The position numbers and the translations under genes are program-made. The notes under the pieces are model-generated. The model ran no database searches. It was not told the origin of the DNA and saw only the letters and a list, made by a program, of their open reading frames with translations. 64,000 bases of DNA from Diploptera punctata (lineage: Eukaryota > Arthropoda > Insecta > Blattodea > Blaberidae): positions 877,001 through 941,000 of the forward strand of contig JASPKZ010003844.1 of assembly GCA_030220185.1 (NCBI GenBank), written 5' to 3'. Shown here piece by piece: positions 31,301 through 41,219 of the stretch (the first letter of the stretch is position 1; every line of letters starts with the position of its first letter).

Positions 31301-32526
31301 TTTATTAAAAATGGTTGTACACTTACTTATCACTTCCTAACGCCGTTCTAACCAGCAATAACCCAAAACAGCGATAAAAAATCATAGACTAAGTAATATA
31401 CTCTGTAAAGAAGATAGCAGTCAGCATCACAATATTGTCTAACAGTGTCGTAATGTTGTGATTTGACTATTTAAATAAATACTTTAAAATTGTCAAATAA
31501 TGTTATAAAAATTGTTTGAAAAAGTTTAAAATATTACAAAATATTAGTAAATACAGAAGAAAAGATATAAATCACAGCAATAAACTGAAAAATCAAGGGT
31601 AAGTCATTCTGGTGAATAGTCTTTTTTTTAAAACAAAATCTGATTTGGAATGTTTTATGACAAGAAATTAAACTACTCTTACAGTAGAGGCCAATGAGCA
31701 ACCCTTCTTAATTTCCTAAATTAATAATCCTTACAATATGAGGACAACGATATAAATTATGGAGTTCCCCATCTTGAAGCTTCCTCCATTTCTGTTTTAT
31801 TCGTACAGTCCACCTCTTTAATACATATACTGTCTCATAAGTAATGCTTCTTTTTTTCTTCTTTTGGGAGTCATCACTTTAACTTACCTGATATATTTTC
31901 AAAGTCCTATAGAACAACAGTGCGCATGCGCCAGAGTTTATAGAGCCAATGATAACCCACTATCGAACCACATATCGATTATCATCCTTGTCATAATATC
32001 GATTATTACCCATATCATACTAAAGTTTATACAGCTTACGCTAATGACAGTATGAAATTTAAATGTCCAATCTTTGCAATAAATCCCCAAATCTATGTTA
32101 AAGAAATACTTTAATAATATTAATATTACCAAACGTTTATTAAAAATGGTTGTACACTTACTTATCACTTCCTAACGCCGTTCTAACCAGCAATAACCCA
32201 AAACAGCGATAAAAAATCATAGACTAAGTAATATACTCTGTAAAGAAGATAGCAGTCAGCATCACAATATTGTCTAACAGTGTCGTAATGTTGTGATTTG
32301 ACTATTTAAGTAAATACTTTAAAATTGTCAAATAATGTTATAAAAATTGTTTGAAAAAGTTTAAAATATTACAAAATAATATTAGTAAATACAGAAGAAA
32401 AGATATAAATCACAGCAATAAACTGAAAAATCAAGGGTAAGTCACTCTGGTGAATAGTCTTTTTTTTAAAATAAAATCTTATTTGGAATGTTTTATGACA
32501 AGAAATTAAACTACTATTACAGTAGG
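28372..32526. repeat. Five-unit tandem array, unit about 830 bp
   Basis: Unit starts (GAGCAACCCTTCT) at 28372, 29197, 30022, 30861 and 31696, so periods are 825, 825, 839 and 835, with the last unit ending near 32526. Unit 1 is most diverged. Units 3-5 share CTTACTTATCACTTCC and AACAGCGATAA; units 3-4 share AATCTGATTTGG. Each unit has one palindromic TGCGCATGCGC and several CGATA/TATCGAT motifs. The short ORFs repeated in each unit (about 63 and 76 codons) overlap on opposite strands and are not convincing genes. The right edge runs into a mariner remnant. Confidence 0.95.
28591..28601. promoter_or_regulatory. TGCGCATGCGC palindrome, array unit 1
   Basis: Matches the NRF-1/EWG-type binding consensus. 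Paralogous sites in the other units are at 29423-29433, 30247-30257, 31086-31096 and 31921-31931, all unmutated. Binding is inferred only. Confidence 0.35.
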
Positions 32527-32835
32527 GCCAGTAGTGCCGGTATTTATGATCATGTGCCATATTTCAGCGAGGTTTATTTTCCCGCGACGGAACCAGTCTC
32601 TGGTTTTTAATGCGAAGAATTCGTTGAGATCCACTTCCATAGCTTCAAAGTTTTCAAAAATTTATACAAGAAATGGGCCATGCATCCAAAGAGATGGTAC
32701 GAATAATCTGAAGGCGTAAGATCAGGGTTATATGCTCGGTGTGACAGCAGTTCGATTCCTCTCAATTCCAGTACTTTTGTCGTGGTTGTTCCTGCAGTAT
32801 GGGGTCCAGCGATCCACAAAATTTCATGAATTTGT
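32505..32835 (-). pseudogene. Mariner-type transposase C-terminal remnant
   Basis: The minus-strand frame 32607-32819 reads PHTAGTTTTKVLELRGIELL and then YNPDLTPSDY, followed after a break by codons for an AEIWHMIINTG-like end and a stop near 32508. This is the C-terminal half of a DD34D mariner transposase. The third catalytic Asp (PSDY) is present. The second (normally in a DNARPH-type block) has been replaced, since the frame reads WIAGPH. The N-terminal half is absent. Its last codons and 3' flank are the same sequence that closes every unit of the adjoining array. Confidence 0.8.
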
Positions 32836-33091
32836 TCCAGTCATTGAGAATAGAGATCTGAAACGACTGAAACAAACTCTCAGTGTGATTCACACCTTCA
32901 AAATTCCACCAGACAGCAACATTACATAAAAACTGACCTTATTTACGAGACAACCTCATAATGGTCACACGTGGATGTAAGTCCAGTGCCAGCTGAAAGA
33001 CAAAATGTATTCTAGGCTTTTCATAACATTCATTTTTTAGCGAATTTAGAAATAATGTAACTATTAAAGCTGTTCTCGTGGACATATATAT
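32836..33091. other. No recognised feature
   Basis: Unassigned sequence between the mariner remnant and SINE1 copy I. Confidence 0.4.
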
Positions 33092-33404
33092 TCCACCGCT
33101 GTGGTATCGAGGTAGCGTGCTGTCTTGTCACGCAGCGGGCCTGAGTTCGATTCCCGATCGGGACAGGCTCTTGCGTGAGGTTTTTTTCGGGGGTTTTCCT
33201 TACATGTAAGACAAATGTCAGGAAGCGTAGGACCCAACGATCCCCGAAAATCATCAGGCCATCATTATCATCACCAATGATGGTGAACACGGTGTGGAAA
33301 GAAACCGGAAGCTACCACAACTATAATTCCCTAGTAAAGCTGCAAAGCATAGCAAGAAAATGCTATGATTGCAGTGAAAGATCTGCCCTTGGGCAGAACA
33401 CTAT

Positions 33405-33405
<1 letters not shown>
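33092..33405 (+). mobile_element. SINE1 copy I, subfamily B
   Basis: Head TTCCACCGCTGTGGTATCGAG with B box GAGTTCGATTCCC. The linker is GGGACAGGCTCTTGCGTGAGG, not GGGGCAGTTTTTCTGGGTGAGG, and the body reads GGACCCAACGATCCCCGAAA. These changes are shared with 57217-57547 and 62715-63050 and define a subfamily. The tail is truncated at GGGCAGAACACTATAGAC and passes into (TA)n. Confidence 0.9.

Positions 33406-33407
<2 letters not shown>

Positions 33408-33453
<46 letters not shown>
33408..33453. repeat. (TA)n after SINE1 copy I
   Basis: About 22 TA dinucleotides. Confidence 0.95.
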
Positions 33454-33456
<3 letters not shown>

Positions 33457-33870
33457 AATATTGTAGCAACATGAAACTCCGCATATAACAATCAATTCCT
33501 TAACCAGCAAAACCGAACAATTATGAGTGAAGATTCACTTGAAGCGAAAATGTAGAAACCCCTAATGCGGTCATAATTTTCATTTTTGTTTTTCCAACGA
33601 CACTTACCATATGCCACTGAAATAAAACTAGTAAGGGTAGTCTCCAAAAATCAGCGAAATTCGACCATTAAATGTGAGGGTTTACGTGAAAACCGCAACT
33701 TAAAAAACCGGTCTAGCAACTGCGATGTTTGTATTCTTAACACATATAAATGGATTGCGCACAATAGTGCAAAGCTGGTAACACAGCATTTTAACAGTCA
33801 CTAACACTTTATGTTTGTATTGCGTACTCACTAATTGTTTTTGTTCTTTGTTTATGTTTGGATGTGATAT
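33454..33870. other. No recognised feature
   Basis: Unassigned. The 72-codon frame at 33586-33804 has no recognised motif. Confidence 0.4.
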
Positions 33871-34409
33871 CTTTCGCATTTCTGTTCACACACTTCACAT
33901 ATTCACGACGTCTTCGAGCCATGGAATGTTTTATCTTTACACATTAGGTGATGGAATCCATGCACGCTTAATCTTGTGATGACGTGTCGCATCTGGAAAT
34001 TTGCTTCTGTCCAGTTCCTATCATCGCTCCGGTGCTGAAGAGTTCCGGACATACTTCCTCTCTTTTTCTGCGTAGTCTTTGTAGCGCATGTACATAGGGT
34101 TCCGTGGTTGGTAGTAGGTAGGCTGTTTTCAAGTCCTCGATAAGGAAAGTCTCCCTTGTCAATAGGTACACTAGATGACTTATTGTCGTTCTTGATACTC
34201 CTATTGCTCTTTTTTATGTATGTAGCTTTCACTTTTTCCAGCGTGTTTAGATTAGCTTCTGTAAAATGTGGCCAAATCATTTCTATCCCGTAAGCTATTA
34301 TTGGGAGGTTCTTAGCATTGAATAGTTTCAACGCTGATTCCAGGTTTAGAGCTTGTATATTGCATATATCGTTTATTGTATTCTTGAAATGTAACTGGTT
34401 ATGACTCAA
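33855..34409 (-). mobile_element. LINE C-terminal fragment (fifth family)
   Basis: The 168-codon minus-strand frame 33903-34409 contains PIIAYGIEMIWPHFTEANLN, then LEKVKATYIKK and a C-terminal RHVITRLSVHGFHHLMC block. After an in-frame stop the translation continues with CEVCEQKC, a CxxC zinc-knuckle-like motif followed by His. This arrangement is typical of the end of a non-LTR RT protein. A central stretch near residue 85 looks frame-shifted relative to expectation. Family not resolved. Confidence 0.65.
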
Positions 34410-34511
34410 TTAACAAAAGGGAAGTACGGTATATTCCGTAAACTATAAAAATCAGGCCCTAAATTCGACATGCTAGGAACTCCCTTAGTTTACGCAGTTT
34501 CTGCCTGACAA

Positions 34512-35070
34512 ATTACATTGAGCAACAAAACATTTTTTTTTGTCTCAGAAAGAAAAACATGTGATTCTGATAGTACTTTTCTACTGAATTCAAATATGAT
34601 ATCGGTTTTCCTCTATCACGCAAGGTTTCCGAGAGACAGGCATTTATAATTTCAAACACTTTAATATTTTCTACATTCGTAACTACACAATATACGAACA
34701 TTCGGACTCACCTAGAATGTAAGAAATGACGATTTTCTGCTATATTTCGCCTGTGGAGCATCCCTCTTGATGGTCCAACAATAATAATCGGCCAGCGTGT
34801 TAGGATTCCATTTGCCTTGAAATCTCTTATCCATAGCTAAAAATCATTTGAGTTAACTCATTTGGTTTTATTTTATAATGGACAAATGGGCGAAAAAACG
34901 TTTATTAAAAAATAATTATTTAAATCCATTAATTGAAATATAAATAAAAAACTGTGGGTGATGGAGAAATTCCGAATACATATTTGAAAACACAATAAAA
35001 AACTGCATTGAGTACAACTACTGATACTCATGAGACAAAAATCATGTTGACCGGTGTTATTTTATAATTA
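34512..35070 (-). repeat. Dispersed repeat Z, copy 2
   Basis: Inverted relative to 20003-20600 and collinear with it from the TTGCTCAATGTAATT end to ATCATGTTGACCGGTG. The 62-codon frame 34513-34701 corresponds to the N-terminal part of the copy 1 frame and diverges after a frameshift. Confidence 0.72.
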
Positions 35071-35177
35071 CATGCGTGTTGCTAGTATAACGTGCTATTT
35101 ATGTCGAGTATTCTTCATTTTCTATTAAAATTAATATGTTTCTAATAAGGTTTAGATATATTGATGGAAGCCGCGTT

Positions 35178-35900
35178 ATTTTGTTAATAATATAGTAGGT
35201 CTTGTATGGTATTGCAACATTTCTCTATCATCATACAATTTTATTAAGTATATCTACTTTTGATTGTTTAATTCGAAAATTATTAATTAAATTCTATAAT
35301 TTTTACATTGTAGGTGGAAATTGTGTTTTTTTGTGTGAATATTATAACAGACTCAATATACGTAAATAACAAAGCAGGAGTTAAAAGATAAAACAAGAGC
35401 TAATCCGTTACTATAATATTCAATTAATGGACGGTAATCTTTATTCTATTCTCGTTTGTTTGTTTCTAAAATGTTGTATTGCGCTCCATGATTTTGATAA
35501 TATTAGTGAAAACAGCGTTCTTTTTGTGAATATTATAATAGGCCTTGTATGGTACTGTAATTTTCAATTTGTCGACCATCATATATAATCTCTATTGAGT
35601 AAGACTGTTATTGTTTGTTTAGTGCTAAAATAATTATTTAAACTCCATTTTTTTATAATGTTGATGAAAGTTGAGCCCTTTTTGTGAATATTGTAGTAGA
35701 CCCTTTATGGTACTGTAATATACAATTTGACGGCCATCATAATTTATACTGAAAATTCTTGTTTATTTACTGTAAAATTATTAATTACGCCGTTTATGTT
35801 TAAAACGTTGGTAAAAGATGAATTCATTTTGTGAATATTGTAGTAGGTACTATATTGCAATGTAATATTCCATTTGTCGATCATTTTATAACTCCGTAAC
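35178..35900. repeat. Degenerate tandem repeat, about 150-190 bp unit
   Basis: Five occurrences of a TTTTGTGAATATTRTARTAGG-type block at about 35178, 35327, 35521, 35679 and 35827. Most are followed by TATGGTACTGTAATAT and AATTTGTCGACCATCAT. Heavily diverged. Confidence 0.7.
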
Positions 35901-36271
35901 GTGCTGAAATGATACATAGTACAAATAAAGAATTAATTTTGTGATTTGGAAAGATACATAGTATGAAATAAATAATTAATTTTTGTGATTTGGAAAGTTA
36001 AAAGGTAGAGAAATATACTAAACCTAGTCTCCGACTGAACCTCAAAGAGAATGAAGTGAAATTAGAAATTCCAGCGAACACTTTGCAGCTGAACAAAACG
36101 ATTGAAGAAGACTTTGACAAAACCCAGCTTATCAATGTAGGCCCAATTCCATGAAAAATGTGTTTTCCCCGTGTGGACAAATGCTATAAGATGTGGTCAC
36201 GCCATCTCTACTCAAATTTCCAGATCTTCTTTCCCTGTAGGGATACAAATCCTATAGATATTAGAGGCAAG
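35901..36271. other. No assigned feature
   Basis: Contains a 50-codon open stretch at 36005-36157 on the plus strand (PSLRLNLKENEVKLEIPANT) with coding-like composition but no start, no domain and a stop after it. Could be a fossil exon or chance. Confidence 0.3.
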
Positions 36272-36482
36272 ATAACCATAGGGTATTTGGTTAAAACATT
36301 ATGCTACTAACTGAAAACATCGCGGGTTCGATTCCCGATGGGGTCAGTATTTTTTTTAACTCCCCAAAATATTCTATCGATACCATGATGCTGAGATCGA
36401 CTCAGCCTCTATGGAAATGAGTACCAGACGTTTGGTCTGATAGTGAAGTCAGCCGTAACGCAAGACTGAAAAATCGTTCAGA
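36272..36482 (+). mobile_element. SINE2 copy 2
   Basis: A-box-side TAGGGTATTTGGTTAAAAC, B box GGGTTCGATTCCC, then ATGGGGTCAG and the family body GATCGACTCAGCCTCTATGG with AAATGAGTACCAGACG. More diverged than the copy at 24355-24676 and apparently 3'-shortened. Confidence 0.75.
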
Positions 36483-36719
36483 TTTTCTAGAAAGATATAA
36501 ACCTTAAGATGAATGAAGTTGGATGAAATATGACAGGTGTGCCTCTGCCACAAACATGTGTGACCCGAGACAAGGGAAACCAGAAGAGGACGTCTACGAT
36601 AGAGATGGTCCCACGAATTTAGCGGAGTGATGGATATGCAGAGGACTACAATAGCAAGAGACAGACAGAGGCGGAAATAAGCGATCGTAGAATTAGACTA
36701 ATGGAGTAATAATTAATGC

Positions 36720-36732
36720 TATAATAGAAAAA
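36720..36732. repeat. Target-site duplication, left, of full RTE-A
   Basis: TATAATAGAAAAA, exact copy at 39989-40001. Confidence 0.92.
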
Positions 36733-37040
36733 TCCATGGTATCTTTACCTTGTCGTGGTGGAGTGGCTTGCGTGCTTAAATGATCCTGAGAGCTATGCCG
36801 GCGGTAGCATGGCTGCCGATAGGGTTACCCATGCCGGACTGGTCGACGGTGATAAGCCAGACGAAAAAAGTACCTTGGTCGAAAGAGTGACGATCTTTCA
36901 CCGTAAAAATACAACCGTCAAGAAATGCGGACATGGGTTCAACTGGGGTAAAATTTTCCGGAGGTCAAATAGTCCCCCATTAGGTTCTCCGGGCGGGGAC
37001 TACTTCAGGGAACCCATGCCAAAGGCTCAAACACAGGGAC

Positions 37041-38062
37041 ATGTTCCTAGGAACATGGAATGTTAGGACTTTATACAATAGCGGGGCACTAGAGATATTA
37101 ACGTGGGAATTAGATAAATCGCCCTTGGATATAGTCGTTTTACAGGAAGTTAGGTGGCCAGGAGAAGGTAGTCAGGAATCAGGAAGCTTTGCATTATACT
37201 ACGGGGTGCAGAAAGACCTGAATTTGGAACGGGTTTTTTAGTCAGAAGGAGGATCCTATCCGCTTTCCGAGATATTAAGTTTGTTAGTGATAGGATATCA
37301 TACATAATTCTAAAGGGTAAACAACATGATTTTATAATTGTAAATGTACATGCTCCCACAGAAGATAAAGATGACAAGATCAAGGATGAGTTCTATGAAG
37401 AATTAGAATGCTTATTTGATAGCCTTTCACGATATCATATGAAAATTGTCTTAGGAGATTTTAATGCAAAAGTGGGGCGGGAAGATATATTCAAACCAAC
37501 AATAGGCAAATTCAGTCTTCATGAAGATAGTAATGACAATGGGGTTAGATTAGTCACCTTTGCCACATCAAAGAATCTCATTGTTAAGAGCACAACATTT
37601 CAGCATAAGGATATTCATAAATACACCTGGACGTCCCCAGATGGAGAAACTCGGAACCAGATAGATCATGTATTAGTGGATAAACGCTGGCACAGTAGCA
37701 TCATCGATGTTAGATCAGTTAGAGGGACAGACTGCAATTCGGATCATCATCTGGTCAGAGTGAAAATCAGACAACGGCTATCGCTTATGAGAGGAACAAA
37801 CGCTAAAGATGATTCTGTAAAATTTGAATTAAAAAACTTGAAAAATGATGAAATGCGGCAAGAATACCAAATCAAAATTGCTAATAGATTTGAAGTACTA
37901 GAATCTTCAGATGACAATGTGGCAAACGAAGAAGAAACTGATATAAATAAAGAATGGGAGGCTATAAGAGATACTATTAAATTGTCAGCATCAGAAAGCA
38001 TTGGTTGTTTAAAAAGAGGCAAAACAAGAAATGGTTTGATGAGGAATGTGCCGACATTGTAA
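37041..38062 (+). pseudogene. RTE-A endonuclease domain, two frames
   Basis: The first frame (37041-37241) starts MFLGTWNVRTLYNSG and includes IVVLQEVRW, the N-terminal catalytic Asn and Glu blocks of an exonuclease-endonuclease-phosphatase fold. A one-base slip in the GGGTTTTTT run near 37232 shifts to the frame that continues to 38062. There GDFN lies at residues 6-9 from the Met at 37439, NQIDHVL at about 73-79, and the SDHH catalytic His motif at about 101-104. Together they make a complete EN domain that would nick target DNA for reverse transcription. The frame is lost again near 38010 in an A-run. The upstream frame at 36755-37066 belongs to the leader and overlaps this start. Confidence 0.85.
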
Positions 38063-38895
38063 AGAAAAGAAAGCTAGCAAAAGTGAAATGGTTACACGAG
38101 CCAAATGAGGTAAATTTAGAGCAATTGGGTAGTATTAGACGGGAAACCACCAAGTTACTAAGTAGTAAAAAGAGGGAATATTTGAGAGAGAAGATTAATG
38201 ATCTTGAAATGAATGCAAAAAATAGGAACATTAGAGAATTATATCAGGGAATTAGGATAGAGAAGAAAGGGTTTCAGGCTAGAACAAACATAATTCGGAA
38301 TGAAAATGGGGATATGATTGCAGATTCCAGGAGTATATTAAATAGATGGAAAAGTTACTTTAATCAGCTATTAAATGTACATACAGAACAGGACATTGAG
38401 GAGGATAATTTACAGACAGCAGAAATGCTAGTCGGAGAACCAAGTGCATTAGAGGTTGAAATGGCGATAGAAAAATTGAAGATGTATAAAGCATCAGGTT
38501 CGGATGAGATCCCAGCAGAACTGATAAAATCAGGGGGAGAAAAATTGATGGACAAGATACGCTGGTTGCTTAGTATGATTTGGGAAAAAGAAGCTCTTCC
38601 AGATGAATGGAAAGAATCAATTATCGTACCAATTTATAAGAAAGGAGATAAAACTGATTGCAACAACTACAGGGGCATCTCATTACTTTCAACTTCGTAC
38701 AAAATTCTAACAAATATATTAGTAAGCAGACTTACTCCCTATATTGATGACATTCTAGGAGATCATCAATGTGCATTTAGAAGAAACAGGTCTACAACAG
38801 ATCAGATTTTTAGTATAAGACAGATTTTAGAAAAGAAATGGGAATATAATGGTACTGTACATCAACTATATGTAGACTTCAAAAAAAGCATATGA
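38005..38895 (+). pseudogene. RTE-A reverse transcriptase, N-terminal part
   Basis: 296 codons covering the EN-RT linker and the RT fingers. Motifs: KMYKASGSDEIPAELIKSGG near residue 155, WKESIIVPIYKKGDKTDCNN near 200, YRGISLLSTSYKIL, and FRRNRSTTDQIFSIRQ near 256. The conserved block is normally GFR, read here as AFRRNRSTT. It ends in YVDFKK at 38888. The last residues belong to motif A, whose continuation (AYDS) is out of frame because the A-run at 38880-38887 has one base too many. Confidence 0.88.
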
Positions 38896-39970
38896 TTCAA
38901 TTAAGAGGGAGAAGTTATATAGTATCCTGCTGGAGTTCGGAATTCCTAAAAAGTTAGTTAGACTTATACGAATGTGTCTAAATGGCACAAAGAGTAGGGT
39001 GCGTGTAGGCAAACAGTTTTCGGACACTTTTGAAATCCAGAATGGGTTGAAGCAAGGAGATGCACTATCTCCTCTACTATTTAATTTTGTACTAGAGCAT
39101 GCCATTAAATCTTTAGAGAATGAGGAAGGCTTACAACTCAATGGTATTAATAAGCTGTTAGTTTATGCTGATGATGTAGTACTATTGGCCGATAGCGAGG
39201 AGATACTAAAGGACAACACGCACACACTATTGAGTAACACTAAGAAATTAGGACTGGAAGTAAATATCAATAAAACTAAATATATGGTCACACGTAGAAA
39301 TTCATTATATAATGGAAATGGACAGCTAATGACAAATGAGGGAAATTTTGAGGAAGTGGCTGAATTCAAATACCTAGGAACAATAATCACAAATAGGAAT
39401 GAGATGCAGAAAGAAATTAAACATAGGCTCAATTCTGGAAATGCGTGCTATTATGCATTGCAGAGACTCTTGATATCCCAACTCCTTTCAAAAAACGTTA
39501 AACTGAAAATATATAAAACTATTATTCTACCAGTTATATTATATGGGTGCGAAACATGGACTCTTACTTTAAGGGAGGAAAGGAGATTACAAGTATTTGA
39601 GAATAAAGTACTTAGGAAAATTTTTGGACCAAAGAGAGATGAACAGACAGGTGAATGGAGAAGACTACATAACAATGAACTACATGGTCTTTATAGGAAG
39701 CCAGATATAATAAGAACAGTTAAGTCTCGTAGACTGCGATGGGCAGGACATGTTGTACGTATGGGGAATGAAAGACTTGCATGGAAGCTTCTTGTAGGAA
39801 AGCCAGAGGGAAAACGCCCAGTTGGTAGACCAAGAATGAGGTGGGAGAATAACATTAACTATGATTTGATGGAAGTAAATTATACAGGGAATGATTGGAA
39901 AGTATTAGCTCAGGATAGGGATGTATGGAGAGCGTATGTCCGCGCGGCCATGAACCTACGGGTTCGATAG
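38889..39970 (+). pseudogene. RTE-A reverse transcriptase, C-terminal part
   Basis: Continues from motif A to the stop at 39970; the first Met is at 38972. From that Met: LKQGDALSPLLFNFVLEHAI near residue 29, the catalytic YADD at residues 65-68, the INKTKYMVTRRN primer-grip region, ILPVILYGCETWTLTLREER, then RRLRWAGHVVRMGNERLAW and GRPRMRWENNINYDLMEVNY to the C-terminus. The frame is fully open for 332 codons. Numerous fragments elsewhere in the window encode the same last 70-230 residues. Confidence 0.92.
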
Positions 39971-39988
39971 TGCCAGTGAGTAAGTAAG

Positions 39989-40001
39989 TATAATAGAAAA
40001 A
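39989..40001. repeat. Target-site duplication, right, of full RTE-A
   Basis: TATAATAGAAAAA, identical to 36720-36732. Confidence 0.92.
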
Positions 40002-40392
40002 AGGAGGACATGGAGGCACAGTGGGTCAGGAATAGCTTAACGGAATACTCAAATATGTATTAGAGAAATACTAAGAGGAAAACGAGTATCGCAATTAGTA
40101 AGACCAGCAAAATAAGGTAAATTCAATGACAAGGAATAGCTAATGCAGTGATCATCATTGAGCTATCCCTATCTGAAGATAAAGAGGTCCTTCTCTGTAG
40201 GGGTCCGATGGACCTATTTATTTATTTATTAGTAGTAGTAGGACTTTATTAGACAAAACGTAAGATATTTACAATATTATTTACAAATATTGGTCGCACG
40301 GGCAGTAAGCCGTACGTGCTGTTGACAGTCCGTTACAATAAAGTAATAATTGGTACTAGTGTAAAGGAAAATAAACAACAAAAAAACAATAG

Positions 40393-40550
40393 CATTACAA
40401 TTATATAAATAAAACACAATAATATTACAATTAAATAATAACACAATAGCATTATACACTAAAAACATTAACATTACAATTACATAAAGAAAACACAATA
40501 ATATTACAATTAAATAATAACACAATAGCATTATACACTAATTAATTTAT
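40393..40550. repeat. 79 bp tandem duplication in LINE 3' UTR
   Basis: Two copies of CATTACAATTAYATAAA...AATAGCATTATACACTAA offset by 79 bp, with very few differences. Confidence 0.85.
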
Positions 40551-40596
40551 ATATAATTGTTAAGAATTAATGGTATTGCATTTTGATAACATATAT

Positions 40597-41187
40597 TCAT
40601 TCATGAATGAGTGTTGTCCTTATTTTCCGCGTTTTGTCCAGACATTTACCGAGGTTTATCCAATTTTCTGGATTTACCAATAACTCGTAGCATGCCAATC
40701 TTTCCCGATTTGAATTTAGAAATCTTTCCAGTAATAACTGACGTCTCCAATATTCTAAATCATTACATTTTCCTAATATATGTATCTCATCTTCAAAGTT
40801 CCCGCACATTGAACATATTCGCATATCGTGATCGTCGCTAATTTTTAGAAATTTCCATGCCCCTAGCCTAAACCAAGCAAGCCCTGATCTCTCCTTAAAT
40901 CCTAGGTTGAGTATATACGATTCTTTTCCCCAGACGTGTTTTAGGTCTCTTTGTAAACACAGTGAGCGTTTTCCTGTACATTCGGCGAAAGTATCTTGTT
41001 GGTTTATATCTAAGTACCTCCTCCTTATTTTTCTCCACACGTTCTTGCGATTTTCACTCCCTTTTTCCCATATCCAGCCCATCCCAATCTTTTGGAATTC
41101 TCTCCTAACCTCGTCTGCCCAAAATTTAACATCTATGTTTTTTAATTTGGTGGTCGTAACAAATTGCTCTAAGCATTGTTTGTTCAC
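40597..41187 (-). pseudogene. LINE ORF2 C-terminal domain, zinc-knuckle type
   Basis: 196 residues with no RT motifs left. Features seen: WADEVRREFQKIGMGWIWEK near residue 24, GLAWFRLGAWKF near residue 101, and MRICSMCGNFEDEIHILGKC near residue 121, a CxxC-(x)n-H-x4-C zinc knuckle. In I, Jockey and R1-like LINEs a similar Cys/His motif closes ORF2 and is thought to bind nucleic acid. The frame is open to its stop, so only the 5' part was lost, by truncation on insertion. It could also encode a domesticated protein, but nothing here supports that. Confidence 0.65.
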
Positions 41188-41219
41188 CTTATTTATTTAT
41201 TATTACTGAAGGAATTATA

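Larger units (their letters stand above)
36733..39988 (+). mobile_element. RTE-A, near full-length RTE/BovB-like LINE
   Basis: A 3256 bp non-LTR retrotransposon delimited by a perfect 13 bp TSD. Order: 5' leader (CCATGGTATCTTTACCTTG onward), apurinic-type endonuclease (37041-38050), reverse transcriptase (about 38400-39500), a C-terminal RRLRWAGHVVRM block, the stop, an 18 bp-scale 3' end TAGTGCCAGTGAG and a (GTAA)n tail. The minimal 3' UTR and tetranucleotide tail fit the RTE clade, as do EN motifs such as NQIDHVLVDKRW. At least three single-base frameshifts (near 37230, 38010 and 38882) break the ORF. At least ten other copies of this family are in the window. Confidence 0.92.
40217..41195 (-). 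mobile_element. LINE 3' end with zinc-knuckle ORF (sixth family)
   Basis: Minus-strand, 5'-truncated. A 196-codon frame (40597-41187) is followed by a 3' UTR that contains a 79 bp tandem duplication (about 40393-40550) and ends AATAAAGTCCTACTACTAC then (TAAA)n at 40217-40232. A small hairpin GCACG..CGTGC lies at about 40297-40320. A degenerate sister fragment is at 42770-42965 on the opposite strand. Confidence 0.75.

Noticed and set aside
29345..32168. Repeated 63- and 76-codon ORFs in each tandem unit as a gene family.
   Set aside because: They overlap on opposite strands, are AT-rich low-complexity, show no domain, and are repeated only because the DNA is.
28372..32526. CRISPR-like array, suggested by regular repetition.
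   Set aside because: Units are about 830 bp with no short repeat-spacer structure and the DNA is clearly eukaryotic.
36005..36157. 50-codon open stretch with coding-like composition on the plus strand.
   Set aside because: No start codon, no homologue recognised, and chance open stretches of this size are common here.
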